Below, one piece after another: positions 29,855-38,331 of a stretch of 64,000 bases of DNA. The stretch comes from Paracoccaceae bacterium (lineage in GTDB: Bacteria; Pseudomonadota; Alphaproteobacteria; Rhodobacterales; Rhodobacteraceae), in assembly GCA_947461435.1 (NCBI GenBank), contig CANHLE010000008.1:1-64000 (forward strand). The letters are read 5' to 3'. The number at the start of each line of letters is the position of its first letter. Position 1 is the first letter of the stretch. The notes under the pieces are model-generated. The model saw only the letters and a list, made by a program, of their open reading frames with translations. It did not search any database and was not told where the DNA came from. The position numbers were made by a program, and so were the translations under genes.

Positions 29855-30160
29855 TCAGGCCTTTGCGGCCCATCCCTCGGCGTTGATCAGGGTTTTGAGA
29901 AGGTCGGTATCATACAAAGCATCAAGACGGGCCGCTTCGGATTTGGCGACAACATCCTGTTCGCCGTCAACGTGATACGGGTCGGCCTTGCGCCATTCTG
30001 CCAGATAGGCATCGGCATCCTTGGCGCCAATTTTCATCGCACAGCGGTCAATCGCCTGTTCAAAACGCTCGGGCAATTGCACCTTGGCGGCGCTGCGGCC
30101 CTTGCCCACAATGACCTGTGCCGGAATATCGCGCCAATAGACAACAATGACATCTGCCAT
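29855..30160 (-). CDS. Virulence-factor-domain small protein of the C1 operon
   Basis: A 101-residue protein of the 'Virulence_fact' family (Pfam name; the function is unknown and the name misleading). It reads MADVIVVYWRDIPAQVIVGKG and ends in a helical TLINAEGWAAKA. It is the first gene of the operon with MTHFR, methyltransferase and RACo, 21 bp before the MTHFR gene. The tight linkage argues for a role in C1 transfer or folate handling, not virulence. ATG 30160 has AAAGGGAA upstream; the longer open frame into 30289 looks non-coding. Confidence 0.8.
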   Translation of the reverse strand: MADVIVVYWRDIPAQVIVGKGRSAAKVQLPERFEQAIDRCAMKIGAKDADAYLAEWRKADPYHVDGEQDVVAKSEAARLDALYDTDLLKTLINAEGWAAKA

Positions 30161-30433
30161 GGAATGATTCCCTTTTCCGCTTTGCTGACCCGTTCTTAGC
30201 GCCCATCCGCGACAATCAGGGTCGGTTTTCGACATGGCGCGTGTTGACTGCGACCCCCGTTCAGATGCCACAGATCTATGCCAAGGCAAAACGCGCTTCC
30301 AGCGCCCGGTTCGGAAAATTCTTCATGTCCTTGATGAGGATGGACCCCTTGGCGCTGCGGGTCAGTGGCGTTTCGCTTGCCTCGTCGGGGGAACCGCTAT
30401 AGCCTTGGATCCAACCACATATGGAGGGCGAAT

Positions 30434-31567
30434 ATGGCGCCCCAGCGTCCCCGAGGATCGGACGCGACAAGCCATACGGTCGAGGCCACAGATGGGGCCT
30501 TCCGTGCTGGACTTGCGACCGCTTCCTCAGAACCCGGACAGGGGCAGCTTTATGCTGCGCTTGATTTGGGAACAAACTCGTGCCGCATGCTGATTGCCCA
30601 GCCAAAGGGCAGTCAGTTTCAGGTCATCGACAGCTTTTCAAAGACGGTTCAGCTGGGGGTGGGTCTTGAAGCCTCGGGCAGGTTAAGCCGCGCGTCAATG
30701 TCACGCACCATTCAGGCCCTTCGGATCTGCCAGCAAAAGATCGAACATCATCAGGTCAAGCGGATGCGGTTGGTCGCAACCGAGGCCTGCCGCCGGGCGG
30801 GCAATGCCAAGGAATTCATTCGGCAGGTCCGGCGCGAAACCGGATTGCAGCTTGAGATTATCCCGCCGCAAGAGGAGGCGCGGCTGGCAGTTATTTCTTG
30901 CGCGCCCTTGGTGTCGGCCACGACAGAGCAGCTTTTGGTCGTCGATATTGGCGGCGGATCCACCGAACTTGTCTGGATCGACCTTTCGAAGGTAGAGCCG
31001 AAAGAGCGGTCTCGGGCGATCATGCAAATGCATGCGGGCTTCAAGGGCGACAGCGCCGCCAAGGTGGTGGACTGGATATCGGTGCCCTTGGGCGTGGCCA
31101 CCTTGAAGGATCAGTTTCAAGATGTTGAAGATGATGGCGCGCGCTTTGCCCTGATGAGTTGGTTTTTCGAAGAGAATCTGGCGAGTTTTTCGCCCTATTA
31201 CGCTCAGGCGCCAAGGGCGGGATTTCAGATCATCGGAACCTCGGGGACGGTGACGACGGTGGCGGCGAGTTTTCTGGGACTGCGCCGTTACGACCGTGCC
31301 AAGGTGGATGGTCTTTTGATGACCTCTGCGCAGATTGACCTTGTGATCCGTGATTACCTTGCGCTGGGGCCAGATGGGCGTAAGAACGACCCTCGCATCG
31401 GGCGGGATCGGCATACGCTGATCATGTCCGGGGCAGCGATCTTGCAGGCGTTGATGCGCATTTGGCCGACCGATCGGTTGAGTGTGGCGGACCGGGGCCT
31501 GCGCGAAGGGCTGCTTTACGCGCAGATGAGCGCGGACGGTATTTTGGAAGACGGACCAGATCTATGA
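30434..31567 (+). CDS. Ppx/GppA family exopolyphosphatase
   Basis: A 377-residue ASKHA phosphatase that removes terminal phosphate from polyphosphate or pppGpp. Motifs: [16 protein letters not shown] (phosphate 1), [26 protein letters not shown] (phosphate 2), and [12 protein letters not shown] (adenosine-type loop). It lacks the C-terminal HD-like domain of the E. coli enzymes, as usual for the short alphaproteobacterial form. The N-terminal ~45 residues are variable and polar. ATG 30434 has GGAGGG upstream. It overlaps rlmE by four bases. The 273 bp before it contain no supported gene. Confidence 0.9.
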   Translation: MAPQRPRGSDATSHTVEATDGAFRAGLATASSEPGQGQLYAALDLGTNSCRMLIAQPKGSQFQVIDSFSKTVQLGVGLEASGRLSRASMSRTIQALRICQQKIEHHQVKRMRLVATEACRRAGNAKEFIRQVRRETGLQLEIIPPQEEARLAVISCAPLVSATTEQLLVVDIGGGSTELVWIDLSKVEPKERSRAIMQMHAGFKGDSAAKVVDWISVPLGVATLKDQFQDVEDDGARFALMSWFFEENLASFSPYYAQAPRAGFQIIGTSGTVTTVAASFLGLRRYDRAKVDGLLMTSAQIDLVIRDYLALGPDGRKNDPRIGRDRHTLIMSGAAILQALMRIWPTDRLSVADRGLREGLLYAQMSADGILEDGPDL

Positions 31568-32304
31568 CGGGTGAAAAGAACACTTCGGGGCGCGGGCAGC
31601 GCGAATTGCGCGTGCGGGTGAAAACCGCCAAGGGGCGAAAGCTGTCGTCGACGCTGTGGTTGGAACGACAGTTGAATGACCCCTATGTGATCCGGGCCAA
31701 GAAAGAGGGCTTTCGCGGCAGGGCGGCCTACAAGATATCCGAGTTGGATGACCGATATGGCTTTTTGAAGCCGGGCGCGCGTGTGGTGGACCTGGGCTGT
31801 GCCCCGGGGGGGTGGTGCCAGATCGCGGTCGAGCGGGTGAATGCCCTTGGGCAAAACCCCAAGAAGGCGATTGGCACGGTGCTGGGCGTGGATTTGCAAG
31901 AGGTGGATCCCATTGCCGGAGCGGAGATTCACGTGTTGGATTTTCTGGCCGAAGAAGCGGATGGATTGGTCAAGGGATGGCTGGGCGGTTTGGCCGATGT
32001 TGTGATGTCTGATATGGCGGCGGCGTCCAGCGGGCACAAGGGAACGGACCATTTGCGCATCGTGGCGCTTGTCGAGGCGGCTTTGGCCTTTGCCTTTGAC
32101 GTGCTCGACGAAGGGGGCACGTTCGTGGCCAAGGTTTTGGCCGGCGGCGCGGAAAACGAGATGCAGACCTTGCTGAAGAAGAATTTCAGGAAAGTCGCCA
32201 ATGTGAAGCCGCCTGCCTCGCGCAGTGACAGTTCCGAAAAATTCGTCGTCGCGCAGGGATTTCGGGGCCGTTCGGTTGCGGTTGAGCCAGAGGGTGATGC
32301 TTGA
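31564..32304 (+). CDS. rlmE: 23S rRNA (uridine-2'-O-)-methyltransferase RlmE/FtsJ
   Basis: A 246-residue Rossmann methyltransferase that modifies U2552 in the A-loop of 23S rRNA, which helps 50S assembly. Features: a basic N-terminus ([13 protein letters not shown]), [16 protein letters not shown], motif [16 protein letters not shown], catalytic-tetrad contexts [16 protein letters not shown] and [14 protein letters not shown] 31564 overlaps the ppx stop (ATGA). The ~35 residues before the conserved core are longer than in E. coli. A terminator follows. Confidence 0.94.
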   Translation: MTGEKNTSGRGQRELRVRVKTAKGRKLSSTLWLERQLNDPYVIRAKKEGFRGRAAYKISELDDRYGFLKPGARVVDLGCAPGGWCQIAVERVNALGQNPKKAIGTVLGVDLQEVDPIAGAEIHVLDFLAEEADGLVKGWLGGLADVVMSDMAAASSGHKGTDHLRIVALVEAALAFAFDVLDEGGTFVAKVLAGGAENEMQTLLKKNFRKVANVKPPASRSDSSEKFVVAQGFRGRSVAVEPEGDA

Positions 32305-32315
32305 TCACGAAAAAA

Positions 32316-32345
32316 TGAAAGGCGCCCGAATGAGGCGCCTTTTCA
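32316..32345. terminator. Intrinsic terminator behind rlmE
   Basis: TGAAAGGCGCC and GGCGCCTTTTCA form a strong stem with a 7-base loop; T4 lies on the plus side and A-rich sequence on the other. It separates rlmE from the convergent MepK-like gene. Confidence 0.85.
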
Positions 32346-32374
32346 TTGAATTTCGATCAGGATCGACCCTCAGG

Positions 32375-32944
32375 TCAGCCGCCCCAGGTGCGAACCGGGC
32401 CACAATCCATATGAACAAAGTTGGACCGCGAGTAGGTTCCAACGCCGCCAGCCGCGCAAACCTTGGCGGCTTTCGCCATTTGGCTGACCGTGCGCGACTT
32501 CAACCGAAGATCAGCGGCTTGGCCCTTCATGTGAAGTGAGTTCTTTGCCACCCCCTTCGAATGCGAGCGCAGCATCGCGTTTGTGGCGGGGCTGCGGTAG
32601 CCAGACAACAGCATGTAAGGCTCGTTGACATCCATCAAACGGTGGGCTGCGGCGATGATATCCATATTGCGCGGATCCATCTTGATCACTTCATCAGACC
32701 GCCAGTCGCGCATGAAGTGATTGATTTCTTTAAGAACTTCGGGAATGTACTCTCCCTCGATCCAGTAGATCGTGTCGACGGATTCCCCGGTGCGACCCGA
32801 ATAAAGACGAACGCGGCGTATATCGCCAGCCCCCTTCAGGAGGCCGAACGCGTTGGAGTATGTCGGAGCTGCTACAACGGCGGTTGCCGCGAACACCCCC
32901 AGCAACCCGCGCCGCGTTAGGCTGGAATTTGGAGTAGTGGCCAT
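32375..32944 (-). CDS. DUF882/MepK-like murein endopeptidase, Tat-exported
   Basis: A 189-residue M15-fold peptidase homologue. The N-terminus is a twin-arginine signal (LTRRGLLGVFAATAVVAAP). The peptidase core holds the zinc-site pattern: HSKGVAKNSLHMKGQAADLRL (His and Asp ligands) and FVHMDCGPVRTW (third His). E. coli MepK (YcbK) of this family cuts 3-3 (mDap-mDap) cross-links, the kind made by L,D-transpeptidases. Here an L,D-transpeptidase gene is the divergent neighbour, as ycbB/ycbK are neighbours in E. coli. CAGGACAGG before the ATG. Confidence 0.9.
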   Translation of the reverse strand: MATTPNSSLTRRGLLGVFAATAVVAAPTYSNAFGLLKGAGDIRRVRLYSGRTGESVDTIYWIEGEYIPEVLKEINHFMRDWRSDEVIKMDPRNMDIIAAAHRLMDVNEPYMLLSGYRSPATNAMLRSHSKGVAKNSLHMKGQAADLRLKSRTVSQMAKAAKVCAAGGVGTYSRSNFVHMDCGPVRTWGG

Positions 32945-33269
32945 TCTGATGCCTGTCCTGTCCTAGTGGTCTTCGACCGCCTTCGTCAGCGGTTCGCGCA
33001 TTGTCCCCATGCAAATTGTCTTATGTCACAAACTTGCGATCCGCCAAAGTAAAGAAATGCTGGCTTCCCGAAGGATAGGGCGGAATCGGCAAGAATTCGC
33101 TAATGACAGACAGATCACAGCGCAAAGTGGCCCACGGACGGCGTGGCAACTGTGTCACATATGGCCCCCTTGCGTGCCTGTCGGCAGTTTACTTAAGCGC
33201 GAATATCCTGAAAACATCCGAGGTTAGGGCTGCCGCCTTTCTGTACACATTGTTTAAAAGGATTTCGGG
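32945..33269. other. Intergenic region between divergent MepK-like and LdtD-like genes
   Basis: 325 bp that must hold the two divergent promoters. No hairpin, repeat or small gene stands out. AAAAGGATTTCGGG just before 33270 is the ribosome-binding site of the transpeptidase gene. Confidence 0.5.
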
Positions 33270-34880
33270 ATGTCTGCGCCCGTTCAAGACGGTCATTGGG
33301 GCCGATTTGCTGTGTTAAACATCGTATTATGCGCAGGGGTGGCGTGGGCAGGTCAATCTTCCGCAGCGCCTGCGGCCTTTGCGCAGGCCCTTGCAGCAGA
33401 TGTGTCAGGGCACGAAAGCCTCGCCGCGTTTTACAAGACCACCGGATATGAGGATCTGTGGACAGGGCCGGACGATGGCGCACGGCGGCTGTCCTTGTTT
33501 TCGGCGATCGATCAGGCCGACATTCACGGTTTGCCCGTCGCCCGCTATGACGCCGCGGCCTTAAGGGCGGCCTTTGCGGCGGTACAAACCGAAGGCGACC
33601 GGGGGCGTCTGGAAGCGGCGATGTCTTTGGCCTACCTGCAATATGCCAAAGATCTGTCGTCGGGCGCGCTGGAGCCGCATGACATTGATGCGTCCATGAA
33701 GAGAGAGCCGCAACGCCCTGATGATACGTATCTTTTGGCCGTTGCCAAGGGCGCGGGGTTTGACCAGTTTCTGCACGATCTTCCGCCCGATCATCCTGAA
33801 TATGCACGGCTGATCAAGGAAAAGCTGATCTTGCAGCAAACGATTGCCGCAGGCGGATACGGACCTGCGATTTCGGCAGATCGTCTGGATGTGGGGGCCA
33901 GCGGCACCGCTGTTGTGGCGCTGCGCGAACGGCTGCAAGCTTTTGGATATTTGGGCCCGTCAGCCAGCCGGGAGTATGACCAGAATCTGGCGATCGCCGT
34001 GCAAAGGTTTCAATCCGACTATGGTCTGCCGATTGACGGGGTGGCGGGCGAGTCGACAATTTTCGCTTTGAACGAAGAACCGATGGACCGCCTTAAGTCG
34101 GTCATCGTCGCGTTGGAGCGGATTCGCTGGATGGGCGATGCCGACTTTGGCAGCCGTCATATCTGGGTCAACCAGCCGTCCTTTACCGCGCAGATCGTGG
34201 ATGACGGCAAGGTGACCTTCAACACGCGGGTTGTGATCGGCAAGAACGACGAAGACACCCGCAGTCCGGAATTTTCGGAGACGATGAAATTCCTTGTGGT
34301 GAACCCGTCTTGGTCGGTGCCACGGTCTATCACAACCAAAGAGTATTTGCCGCTGCTGCGATCCAATCCCAATGCCGTCGGGCATTTGCAGGTGATCGAT
34401 GGCAATGGCCAGGTGGTTCCGCGCGGCGCCGTCAATTTTGCGGCCTATACGGCGTCAAACTTTCCCTTTGCCCTGCGGCAGGCGCCTTCTGACGGCAATG
34501 CCTTGGGCAAGGTGAAGTTCATGTTTCCGAACCCCTACAACATCTATCTGCACGACACGCCGTCCAAAAGCTTGTTTGCCAACGAGGTGCGCGCCTACAG
34601 CCATGGCTGCATTCGGGTCGGATCGCCCTTTGATCTGGCCTATGCGCTTTTGGCCAAGCAAAGTGACGATCCGCAAGCCTTGTTCAAAAGCTATCTGGAT
34701 ACGGGCGCGGAATCGCGGGTGGATTTGAACGTTCCTGTGCCGGTTCATCTGGTTTATTTCACCGCCTGGCCCAATTCCAAAGGCGTAGTTACCTACTTGC
34801 GCGACGTTTATGGGCGCGATGGGAAGATTTTCAACGCCCTGGTCGAGGCCGGGCTGGCACCTTTGGGCGTTCAAGGCTAA
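33270..34880 (+). CDS. L,D-transpeptidase (LdtD/YcbB type) with peptidoglycan-binding domain
   Basis: A 536-residue exported enzyme forming 3-3 peptidoglycan cross-links. A signal-like hydrophobic stretch lies near residues 14-30. A long helical N-domain follows, then a PG_binding_1 domain (VALRERLQAFGYLG ... AVQRFQSDYGLPIDGVAGEST). The YkuD catalytic domain ends in YSHGCIRVGSPFDLA, with the nucleophile Cys and the conserved His. The 'VNIPSF'-like start of the catalytic part reads WVNQPSFTAQIVDDG, typical of YcbB. Divergent from the MepK-like hydrolase, with lpxD starting 30 bp downstream. Size and order match YcbB rather than the small Ldts. Confidence 0.93.
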   Translation: MSAPVQDGHWGRFAVLNIVLCAGVAWAGQSSAAPAAFAQALAADVSGHESLAAFYKTTGYEDLWTGPDDGARRLSLFSAIDQADIHGLPVARYDAAALRAAFAAVQTEGDRGRLEAAMSLAYLQYAKDLSSGALEPHDIDASMKREPQRPDDTYLLAVAKGAGFDQFLHDLPPDHPEYARLIKEKLILQQTIAAGGYGPAISADRLDVGASGTAVVALRERLQAFGYLGPSASREYDQNLAIAVQRFQSDYGLPIDGVAGESTIFALNEEPMDRLKSVIVALERIRWMGDADFGSRHIWVNQPSFTAQIVDDGKVTFNTRVVIGKNDEDTRSPEFSETMKFLVVNPSWSVPRSITTKEYLPLLRSNPNAVGHLQVIDGNGQVVPRGAVNFAAYTASNFPFALRQAPSDGNALGKVKFMFPNPYNIYLHDTPSKSLFANEVRAYSHGCIRVGSPFDLAYALLAKQSDDPQALFKSYLDTGAESRVDLNVPVPVHLVYFTAWPNSKGVVTYLRDVYGRDGKIFNALVEAGLAPLGVQG

Positions 34881-34910
34881 TTCTGTCCCGACGATTTTGA
34901 AGGGCAGGTC

Positions 34911-35996
34911 ATGGCGCACAGCGTTGGCGAAATAGCAGCGGCCTTGGGGGCGCAGGCGGCGGGCGATCTGGGAATCATGATCTCGGGGGCTGCGGAACCG
35001 GCCGTGGCGCGGGCCGATCAACTGGCTTTGGCGCTGTCCCCGAGCTACGGCGATCAGGTCTCGGAAGGGGCGGCGGTTGCGGCCATGGTCTGGATTGGGG
35101 CCGATTGGCAGGCCATGGGTCTTCGGGCGGCGATATTTGCCCCGCGCGGGCGGCTTGCGATGGCTGGCCTGACCTCTTTGTTGGATCCGGGCCCGCAAAT
35201 TGCGGAAGGTATTCATCCGATGGCGATCGTGGATCCGTCGGCCACACTCGGCGAAGGGATCCGGATCGGGCCCTTTGTGGTTGTGGCGGCGGGGGCGGTG
35301 ATTGGGCCGAAGGTGCAGATCGCCTCGCATTGCGTGATCGGGGCTGGCGCGCACATCGGATCTGGGTGCCTGATCTTGGAAGGCGTGAAGATCGGCCACG
35401 ACGTGATCTTGGGCGACAGGGTGATCTGCCATCCAGGCGCTGTGATCGGGGCCGATGGATTTTCTTTCGTGACGCCCGAAAAGTCGGGGATCGAAGATAT
35501 CCGCGAAACACTGGGTCAACGCGCACAGATCCGCGCGCAGGCATGGACACGGATCCACTCATTAGGGGCGGTTACGATCGGAGATGATGTGGAAATCGGG
35601 GCCAATGCCACGATTGACCGCGGGACGATCCGCAGCACGCGTGTGGGTGCGGGAACAAAGATCGATAATCTGGTTCACATCGGCCACAACGTGCAGGTCG
35701 GCCGCGATTGCATGCTGTGCGGGCAAGTCGGCATCGCCGGATCGGCGCAAATTGGCAATCGGGTTGTGCTGGGCGGGCAGTGCGGGGTCAGCGACAATAT
35801 TTTTGTCGGTGATGATGTGATCTGCGGCGGCGCGACAAAGATTTTCACAAATGCCCCGGCGGGCCGGGTTCTGTTGGGATCGCCCGCGGTGAAGATGGAG
35901 ATTCAGGTCGAGATGCAAAAGGCCCTGCGGCGGTTGCCCCGCCTGTTCAAACGGGTGGCGGCGTTGGAAGGCGGGGCGGAGTCTGATGATGCTTGA
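34911..35996 (+). CDS. lpxD: UDP-3-O-acylglucosamine N-acyltransferase LpxD
   Basis: A 361-residue left-handed beta-helix acyltransferase that adds the second 3-hydroxyacyl chain in lipid A synthesis. An N-terminal UDP-binding domain (~1-100) is followed by hexapeptide repeats from ~105 to 330. The catalytic His is in TKIDNLVHIGHNVQVG. GADGFSFVTPEKSG resembles the conserved FGFA segment of the family. GAAGGGCAGG precedes the ATG. Here lpxD is not with lpxA/fabZ; its 3' end overlaps an acyl carrier protein gene by 11 bases, suggesting a specialised acyl supply. Confidence 0.94.
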   Translation: MAHSVGEIAAALGAQAAGDLGIMISGAAEPAVARADQLALALSPSYGDQVSEGAAVAAMVWIGADWQAMGLRAAIFAPRGRLAMAGLTSLLDPGPQIAEGIHPMAIVDPSATLGEGIRIGPFVVVAAGAVIGPKVQIASHCVIGAGAHIGSGCLILEGVKIGHDVILGDRVICHPGAVIGADGFSFVTPEKSGIEDIRETLGQRAQIRAQAWTRIHSLGAVTIGDDVEIGANATIDRGTIRSTRVGAGTKIDNLVHIGHNVQVGRDCMLCGQVGIAGSAQIGNRVVLGGQCGVSDNIFVGDDVICGGATKIFTNAPAGRVLLGSPAVKMEIQVEMQKALRRLPRLFKRVAALEGGAESDDA

Positions 35997-36225
35997 GGCC
36001 GAGATCGCCGAGATTTTCGCCAAAGTGGGACAGATCGATGCGGCCCAATTGACACCAGCGACGGACTTGTCGGATCTGGGTTTGGACAGCATCAGTATGG
36101 TCGAAGTGATGTTCGCGGTCGAAGAACGGTTCGATGTATCCATCCCCTTTGCCGCTGACCTTGGGCCGCTGACTTTTGGAGGTTTTGTGAGCCAGATCGC
36201 CGATTTGGTGCAGGCGCGCGGATGA
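35986..36225 (+). CDS. Acyl carrier protein (specialised)
   Basis: A 79-residue four-helix carrier protein. The phosphopantetheine-attachment Ser is in DLGLDSISMVEVMFAVEERF, i.e. LDSI instead of the canonical ADSLD of housekeeping AcpP. It starts inside the end of lpxD and overlaps the ketoacyl synthase gene by four bases, so all three are coupled. This suggests a dedicated carrier for a special acyl chain, possibly for lipid A. Similar lpxD-acp-KAS groupings are a reasonable parallel to the AcpXL system of rhizobia, but this protein is not obviously AcpXL by sequence. Confidence 0.9.
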   Translation: MMLEAEIAEIFAKVGQIDAAQLTPATDLSDLGLDSISMVEVMFAVEERFDVSIPFAADLGPLTFGGFVSQIADLVQARG

Positions 36226-37418
36226 GGCGGGTTGTGATCACCGGCGCAGGCACGGTGAACCCTTTGGGACACAATCTTGTACAGACGTACCATGCGTTTC
36301 GTCAGGGCCGCTGCGCGATTGGTCCGCTGGATCTGCCCGAGATGGACCGATTGTCGATCAAGATCGGTGCTGCCGTCAAAGGCTGGCAGCCTGATTTTCC
36401 CCCGGCACTGATGGGTTTGTGCGATCGCTCCACGTTGATGGCGCTGTCTGCGGCGGCCGAAGCGGTAGAAATGGCGGGGCTGCGGCTGTCAAAGGATGAG
36501 GCGCTTGACGCCGGGGTGATCATGGGCACGGCTGGCGGCGGGCACATGACAGGCGAAGCCGCGTACCGCGCGGTATTCGCCGAAGGGAAGAACCGGGTTC
36601 ATCCCTTTACCGTTCCGCGTCTGATGAACAATGCCTCGGCCAGTCAAATCGCGATTGCGCAGGGGCTGAAGGGGCCGGGGCTTGCCGTGTCGACGGCCTG
36701 CGCAAGTTCAAATCATGCCATTGGACTGGCGTTTCAAATGGTGGCTTTGGGTCAGGCCGAAGTGATGCTGGCCGGCGGAACCGAGGCGATGCTGGATTTT
36801 GGCGGGATCAAGGTTTGGGAGGCGCTGCGGGTTCTGTCGCCGGTTGGGTGCCATCCTTTCGCGGCGGACAGAACCGGCATGGTTCAAGGCGAAGGGGCGG
36901 CGGTTCTGGTGCTTGAAACGCGCGAGCGGGCCACAGCGCGCGGCGCAACAATCTTGGCCGAAATTGTCGGTTTTGGGATGAGCACGGATGCGGCTGACAT
37001 GATTGTTCCGCAGGCCGACGGCGCCCTGCGTGCCATGGGTCAAGCCCTGCGGCAGGCGGGGGTGCGGCCCGGTGATGTGGGCTATGTCAATGCACATGGC
37101 ACCGGCACAAAGGCCAATGATACGGCCGAAGCGGCGGCCCTGAACCAGATTTTCGGGGCGTTCGGGGTTCCCGTCTCGTCCACAAAATCAGCGCATGGGC
37201 ACCTGATCGGCGCGGCCGGCGCGGTTGAGGCGTTGGCCTGTCTTTTGGCGCTGTCGCAAGGCGTTATTGCAGCGACGGTGGGGGGGCATCCAGCCGATCC
37301 CACCTTGGAGCTTGACCTTGTGACCGGCAATCCCCGGCCGTGCCAGATCGATTTCTGTCTGTCTAACAGCTTTGCCTTTGGCGGTTTGAATGCCGTGTTG
37401 TGCTTTGCAAAACCTTGA
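36222..37418 (+). CDS. Beta-ketoacyl-ACP synthase (FabF/KAS II-like)
   Basis: A 398-residue condensing enzyme of the thiolase fold. The active-site triad is complete: Cys in STACASSNHAIG, His in NAHGTGTKAND, and His in SAHGHLIGAAGAVEA. The N-terminus RRVVITGAGTVNPLG is typical of FabF. It would elongate an acyl chain bound to the preceding ACP. Because a housekeeping FabF should be elsewhere with fabG/acpP, this copy is probably pathway-specific. Last gene of the lpxD-acp-KAS operon, followed by a hairpin shared with the convergent IalB gene. Confidence 0.92.
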   Translation: MRRVVITGAGTVNPLGHNLVQTYHAFRQGRCAIGPLDLPEMDRLSIKIGAAVKGWQPDFPPALMGLCDRSTLMALSAAAEAVEMAGLRLSKDEALDAGVIMGTAGGGHMTGEAAYRAVFAEGKNRVHPFTVPRLMNNASASQIAIAQGLKGPGLAVSTACASSNHAIGLAFQMVALGQAEVMLAGGTEAMLDFGGIKVWEALRVLSPVGCHPFAADRTGMVQGEGAAVLVLETRERATARGATILAEIVGFGMSTDAADMIVPQADGALRAMGQALRQAGVRPGDVGYVNAHGTGTKANDTAEAAALNQIFGAFGVPVSSTKSAHGHLIGAAGAVEALACLLALSQGVIAATVGGHPADPTLELDLVTGNPRPCQIDFCLSNSFAFGGLNAVLCFAKP

Positions 37419-37446
37419 TGGGGCACGGGGTTTGACCCATGCCCCA
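37419..37446 (-). terminator. Hairpin between convergent KAS and IalB genes
   Basis: TGGGGCACGGG and CCCATGCCCCA pair over 11 positions with a 6-base loop. On the minus strand the odd position becomes a U-G wobble, so it is a fully paired stem there. No long T-run follows; probably a terminator or mRNA 3'-end protector for the IalB gene. Confidence 0.6.
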
Positions 37447-37460
37447 AGCGATCGCCTGAT

Positions 37461-38084
37461 TTATGGCGCGTTCGCGGCCGTCACGGCGTCATATCCGTTG
37501 GTAAAACCCTTCAACGACATCGTGACGGGCACCTTTTGATCCGGGGCGCCCGCCGGAACGATCGTCAGTGTCGCAGCCGCCCCATTTTTCATCTGTGAGA
37601 TCTGATCCGCAGAAAACCCAACCCGCGCCACGCAGCCATCCAGGCCGCAGACCGTGTAGGGATAGATCATCTCGCGGTTGGTATCGACGGCAATGGCCAA
37701 ATTCGCTGACAACAGCGTATCCAAAGGCACCAAGATGGCCGCACCGGCAACCGCCTGAGAGCCTTCGGGCAAATTGAAGATGGATATTTCGGCCGTTGGA
37801 TTGCCATCCGCAGATTTGAGCAATTGGTACAGGCGGCAGGGGTCTTTGCCTTCAGCGGCTTTCAGGCACCGAAGTTCCCAAAGATCAAAGGTTCCGGCCA
37901 AATACAGATCGCCCGTGGCAGCCGTCTCTTTGGTTTTCAGTTCAGGCGCCGCGTTGGCCGTCGTGCCCATCGACAAAGTTGGATCGGCGGGTGCCGTGGC
38001 ATCTTGGGCGAACACAAGTTGGGCCGAAAACGCGACGGCAGTGGCAAGCGAAATGCGTGAAGCAAATTGGCGCAAAGTCGACAT
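37461..38084 (-). CDS. Invasion-associated locus B (IalB) family protein
   Basis: A 207-residue exported protein: signal peptide (ISLATAVAFSAQLVFA), a low-complexity linker, then the IalB domain with DLWELRCLKA, DPCRLYQLLKSADGNPTAEI, and VCGLDGCVARVGFS. The four cysteines in this domain probably form two disulfides. Family members occur in many alphaproteobacteria and are periplasmic. A role in entry into host cells is known only for Bartonella; here the function is unknown. ATG 38084 gives the signal peptide; the longer open frame upstream is not coding-like. Confidence 0.87.
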   Translation of the reverse strand: MSTLRQFASRISLATAVAFSAQLVFAQDATAPADPTLSMGTTANAAPELKTKETAATGDLYLAGTFDLWELRCLKAAEGKDPCRLYQLLKSADGNPTAEISIFNLPEGSQAVAGAAILVPLDTLLSANLAIAVDTNREMIYPYTVCGLDGCVARVGFSADQISQMKNGAAATLTIVPAGAPDQKVPVTMSLKGFTNGYDAVTAANAP

Positions 38085-38194
38085 GAACAGATCCCTAATG
38101 ATTTGACGCCTCCTAGCACGGCGCAAAGGCCAAGTCAGGCGCAAATTGGAGCGGGGCGTGACAAAATTATCGACACCTTTGGGACGAAAAAGCA

Positions 38195-38220
38195 AAAAGG
38201 GCCGAGTAACCGGCCCTTTT
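38195..38220. terminator. Orphan bidirectional terminator
   Basis: AAAAGGGCCG and CGGCCCTTTT form a 10-bp stem around AGTAAC, with T/A runs on both sides. It lies 110 bp upstream of the IalB ATG and is not behind any annotated gene. It may end a small RNA read from the ~38.3 kb region, or readthrough from the 38332 terminator. Confidence 0.7.
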
Positions 38221-38331
38221 CGTTGACTTTTTTGCTCCCTGTCGGACTGGCCGACTTTATGCAGCAGACCGTACTGAGGTTTCACAAAGCCGTCAACATG
38301 ATTTGCTTGGGCTGTTTTTAGGATTCGATTG

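Noticed and set aside
30276-30430. Protein-like minus-strand reading (KGSILIKDMKNFPNRALEARF) before the ppx gene
   Set aside because: No suitable start codon without running into ppx; too short to support as a gene. Could be a remnant.
34455-35558. 367-codon minus-strand open frame
   Set aside because: His/Arg-rich antisense shadow of the L,D-transpeptidase and lpxD genes.
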